This document shows, piece by piece, positions 63,299 to 64,000 of a stretch of 64,000 nt of DNA (the first letter of the stretch is position 1; each line of letters opens with the position of its first letter). The translations under genes and the position numbers were made by a program. The notes below the pieces were generated by a model, which was not told the DNA's origin, ran no database searches, and saw nothing but the letters and a program-made list of their open reading frames with translations. The stretch is from Mycobacterium sp. (GTDB taxonomy: Bacteria; Actinomycetota; Actinomycetes; Mycobacteriales; Mycobacteriaceae), in contig JAHFVD010000027.1 in NCBI GenBank assembly GCA_023264735.1, positions 1 through 64,000 of the forward strand, given 5' to 3'.

Positions 63299-64000
63299 GC
63301 CCGGCTGCCTTGTGGCGGCGGGCGGTTGAGCGGGTTCGGACACGGGACCCCGAGAACGACGGCGCACGTCGTGCGCTGCGGGCGGCCATCGTCGTACCGA
63401 TCGCCGCGGCGGTCAGCTTCGCCCTCGGCGGCGGGTCACAGACCCCGATGTTCACGATCTTCGGGTCGATCGCACTGCTGATCGTCGTGGACTTCCCCGG
63501 CAACATGAATGCCAGGGCGCTGGCCTACGCCGGGTTGGGCTTCAACGGCGCGGTGCTGATCACCCTGGGCACCGTGGCCGCACCGATCCCGTGGCTGGCG
63601 GTCACGCTGATGTTCGTCATCGGGGTGGCGGTCGTGTTCTCCGGCGTGCTCAGCGAGATCGTCGCCGCCGGGCAGCGGGCGACCCTGCTGACCTTCGTGC
63701 TTCCGGTGTGCACGCCGGTCGGCCCACTCGGTGAGCGGCTGTTCGGCTGGCTGATCGCCCTGGTGATCTGCGTGCCTGCCGCACTGTTCCTGTTTCCCCC
63801 GCGCCACCACGGTGAGCTGCGCCAACATGCCGCCGCGGTCTGCGCGGTGCTTGCCGACCGGATCGAGGGCACCGCATCGGCGGACGACGTCACCACCGCG
63901 ATGGACGCCTTGCGGGCCAACTTCCTCGGGGCGGCCTACCGTCCGGTGGCGCTGACCGCCGGCAGCCGCGCACTGGTCCGGGTGGTCGACGACCTGCAGT
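63295..64000 (+). CDS. FUSC-family membrane transporter, truncated by window end
   Basis: GTG start overlapping the TetR stop (GTGA); 235 codons are open to the end of the window. Six or so transmembrane helices are seen in pairs (A-A-I-V-V-P-I-A-A-A-V-S-F, then F-G-S-I-A-L-L-I-V-V-D-F-P-G, etc.), followed by a soluble helical part beginning near residue 175. The plan fits the FUSC/aromatic acid exporter family. The C-terminal half is missing. Confidence 0.75.
   Translation, partial: MSPAALWRRAVERVRTRDPENDGARRALRAAIVVPIAAAVSFALGGGSQTPMFTIFGSIALLIVVDFPGNMNARALAYAGLGFNGAVLITLGTVAAPIPWLAVTLMFVIGVAVVFSGVLSEIVAAGQRATLLTFVLPVCTPVGPLGERLFGWLIALVICVPAALFLFPPRHHGELRQHAAAVCAVLADRIEGTASADDVTTAMDALRANFLGAAYRPVALTAGSRALVRVVDDLQ

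Overview
The window is GC-rich, densely coded DNA that reads as a chromosomal segment of a mycobacterium, most likely a fast-growing environmental one (Mycolicibacterium type). The basis is a complete mce1-type operon (fadD5, yrbE1A/B, mce1A-F and Mce-associated genes) with its GntR repressor, a RicR-type copper repressor, a PtpB-type phosphatase, SigG, an LdtMt4-type L,D-transpeptidase and a TB18.5-type protein. From memory, the gene order is that of M. tuberculosis Rv0192 to about Rv0144 read backwards, broken by blocks with no counterpart there. No database search was possible, so all ortholog names are recall-based inference.

Layout: 1-6.2 kb holds a truncated membrane protein, LdtMt4-type transpeptidase, MFS exporter, a DUF305-ricR copper operon with its operator, ilvD and a GNAT acetyltransferase. 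6.3-13.2 kb is an accessory block: a secreted protein of unknown function, then a PhlG-like C-C hydrolase coupled to a berberine-bridge-type flavin oxidase, divergent from an IclR regulator that is followed by a molybdopterin oxidoreductase. 13.2-18.1 kb holds an O-methyltransferase, a zincin-like protein, a DUF2786 protein, a hydrolase-like lipoprotein without its nucleophile, a monoacylglycerol lipase and sigG. 18.2-29.2 kb is a second accessory block: helical protein, hemophore-like protein, MarR regulator divergent from pirin plus a PQQ-type sugar dehydrogenase, GlsB-type protein, phosphodiester glycosidase, a giant cyclase/NB-ARC/LuxR regulator and a cytochrome P450.

29.2-46 kb is the mce1 operon on the minus strand (fadD5 down to the Mce-associated genes, apparently running on into a DUF1275 permease and an SDR), with mce1R divergent from fadD5. 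One Mce-associated gene is broken by an eight-base homopolymer. 46-53.7 kb holds a 67-bp tandem repeat, TB18.5-type and TetR genes, a 36-residue gene, LtrA, a thioesterase, a two-component system, two tiny secreted proteins, fadE2 and ptpB. 53.7-64 kb holds a DUF456 protein, pntA (unsplit) and pntB, a transporter remnant, a HAD hydrolase, an SDR, a methyltransferase, TetR, an aldehyde dehydrogenase, and a TetR-FUSC pair that runs off the end.

The core genes serve lipid import and acyl activation (mce1, fadD5, fadE2, thioesterase, lipase), cell-wall cross-linking, copper defence and NADPH balance. The accessory blocks add candidate aromatic/quinone and sugar oxidation functions. No rRNA, tRNA, CRISPR, insertion sequence, prophage or replication origin was seen.
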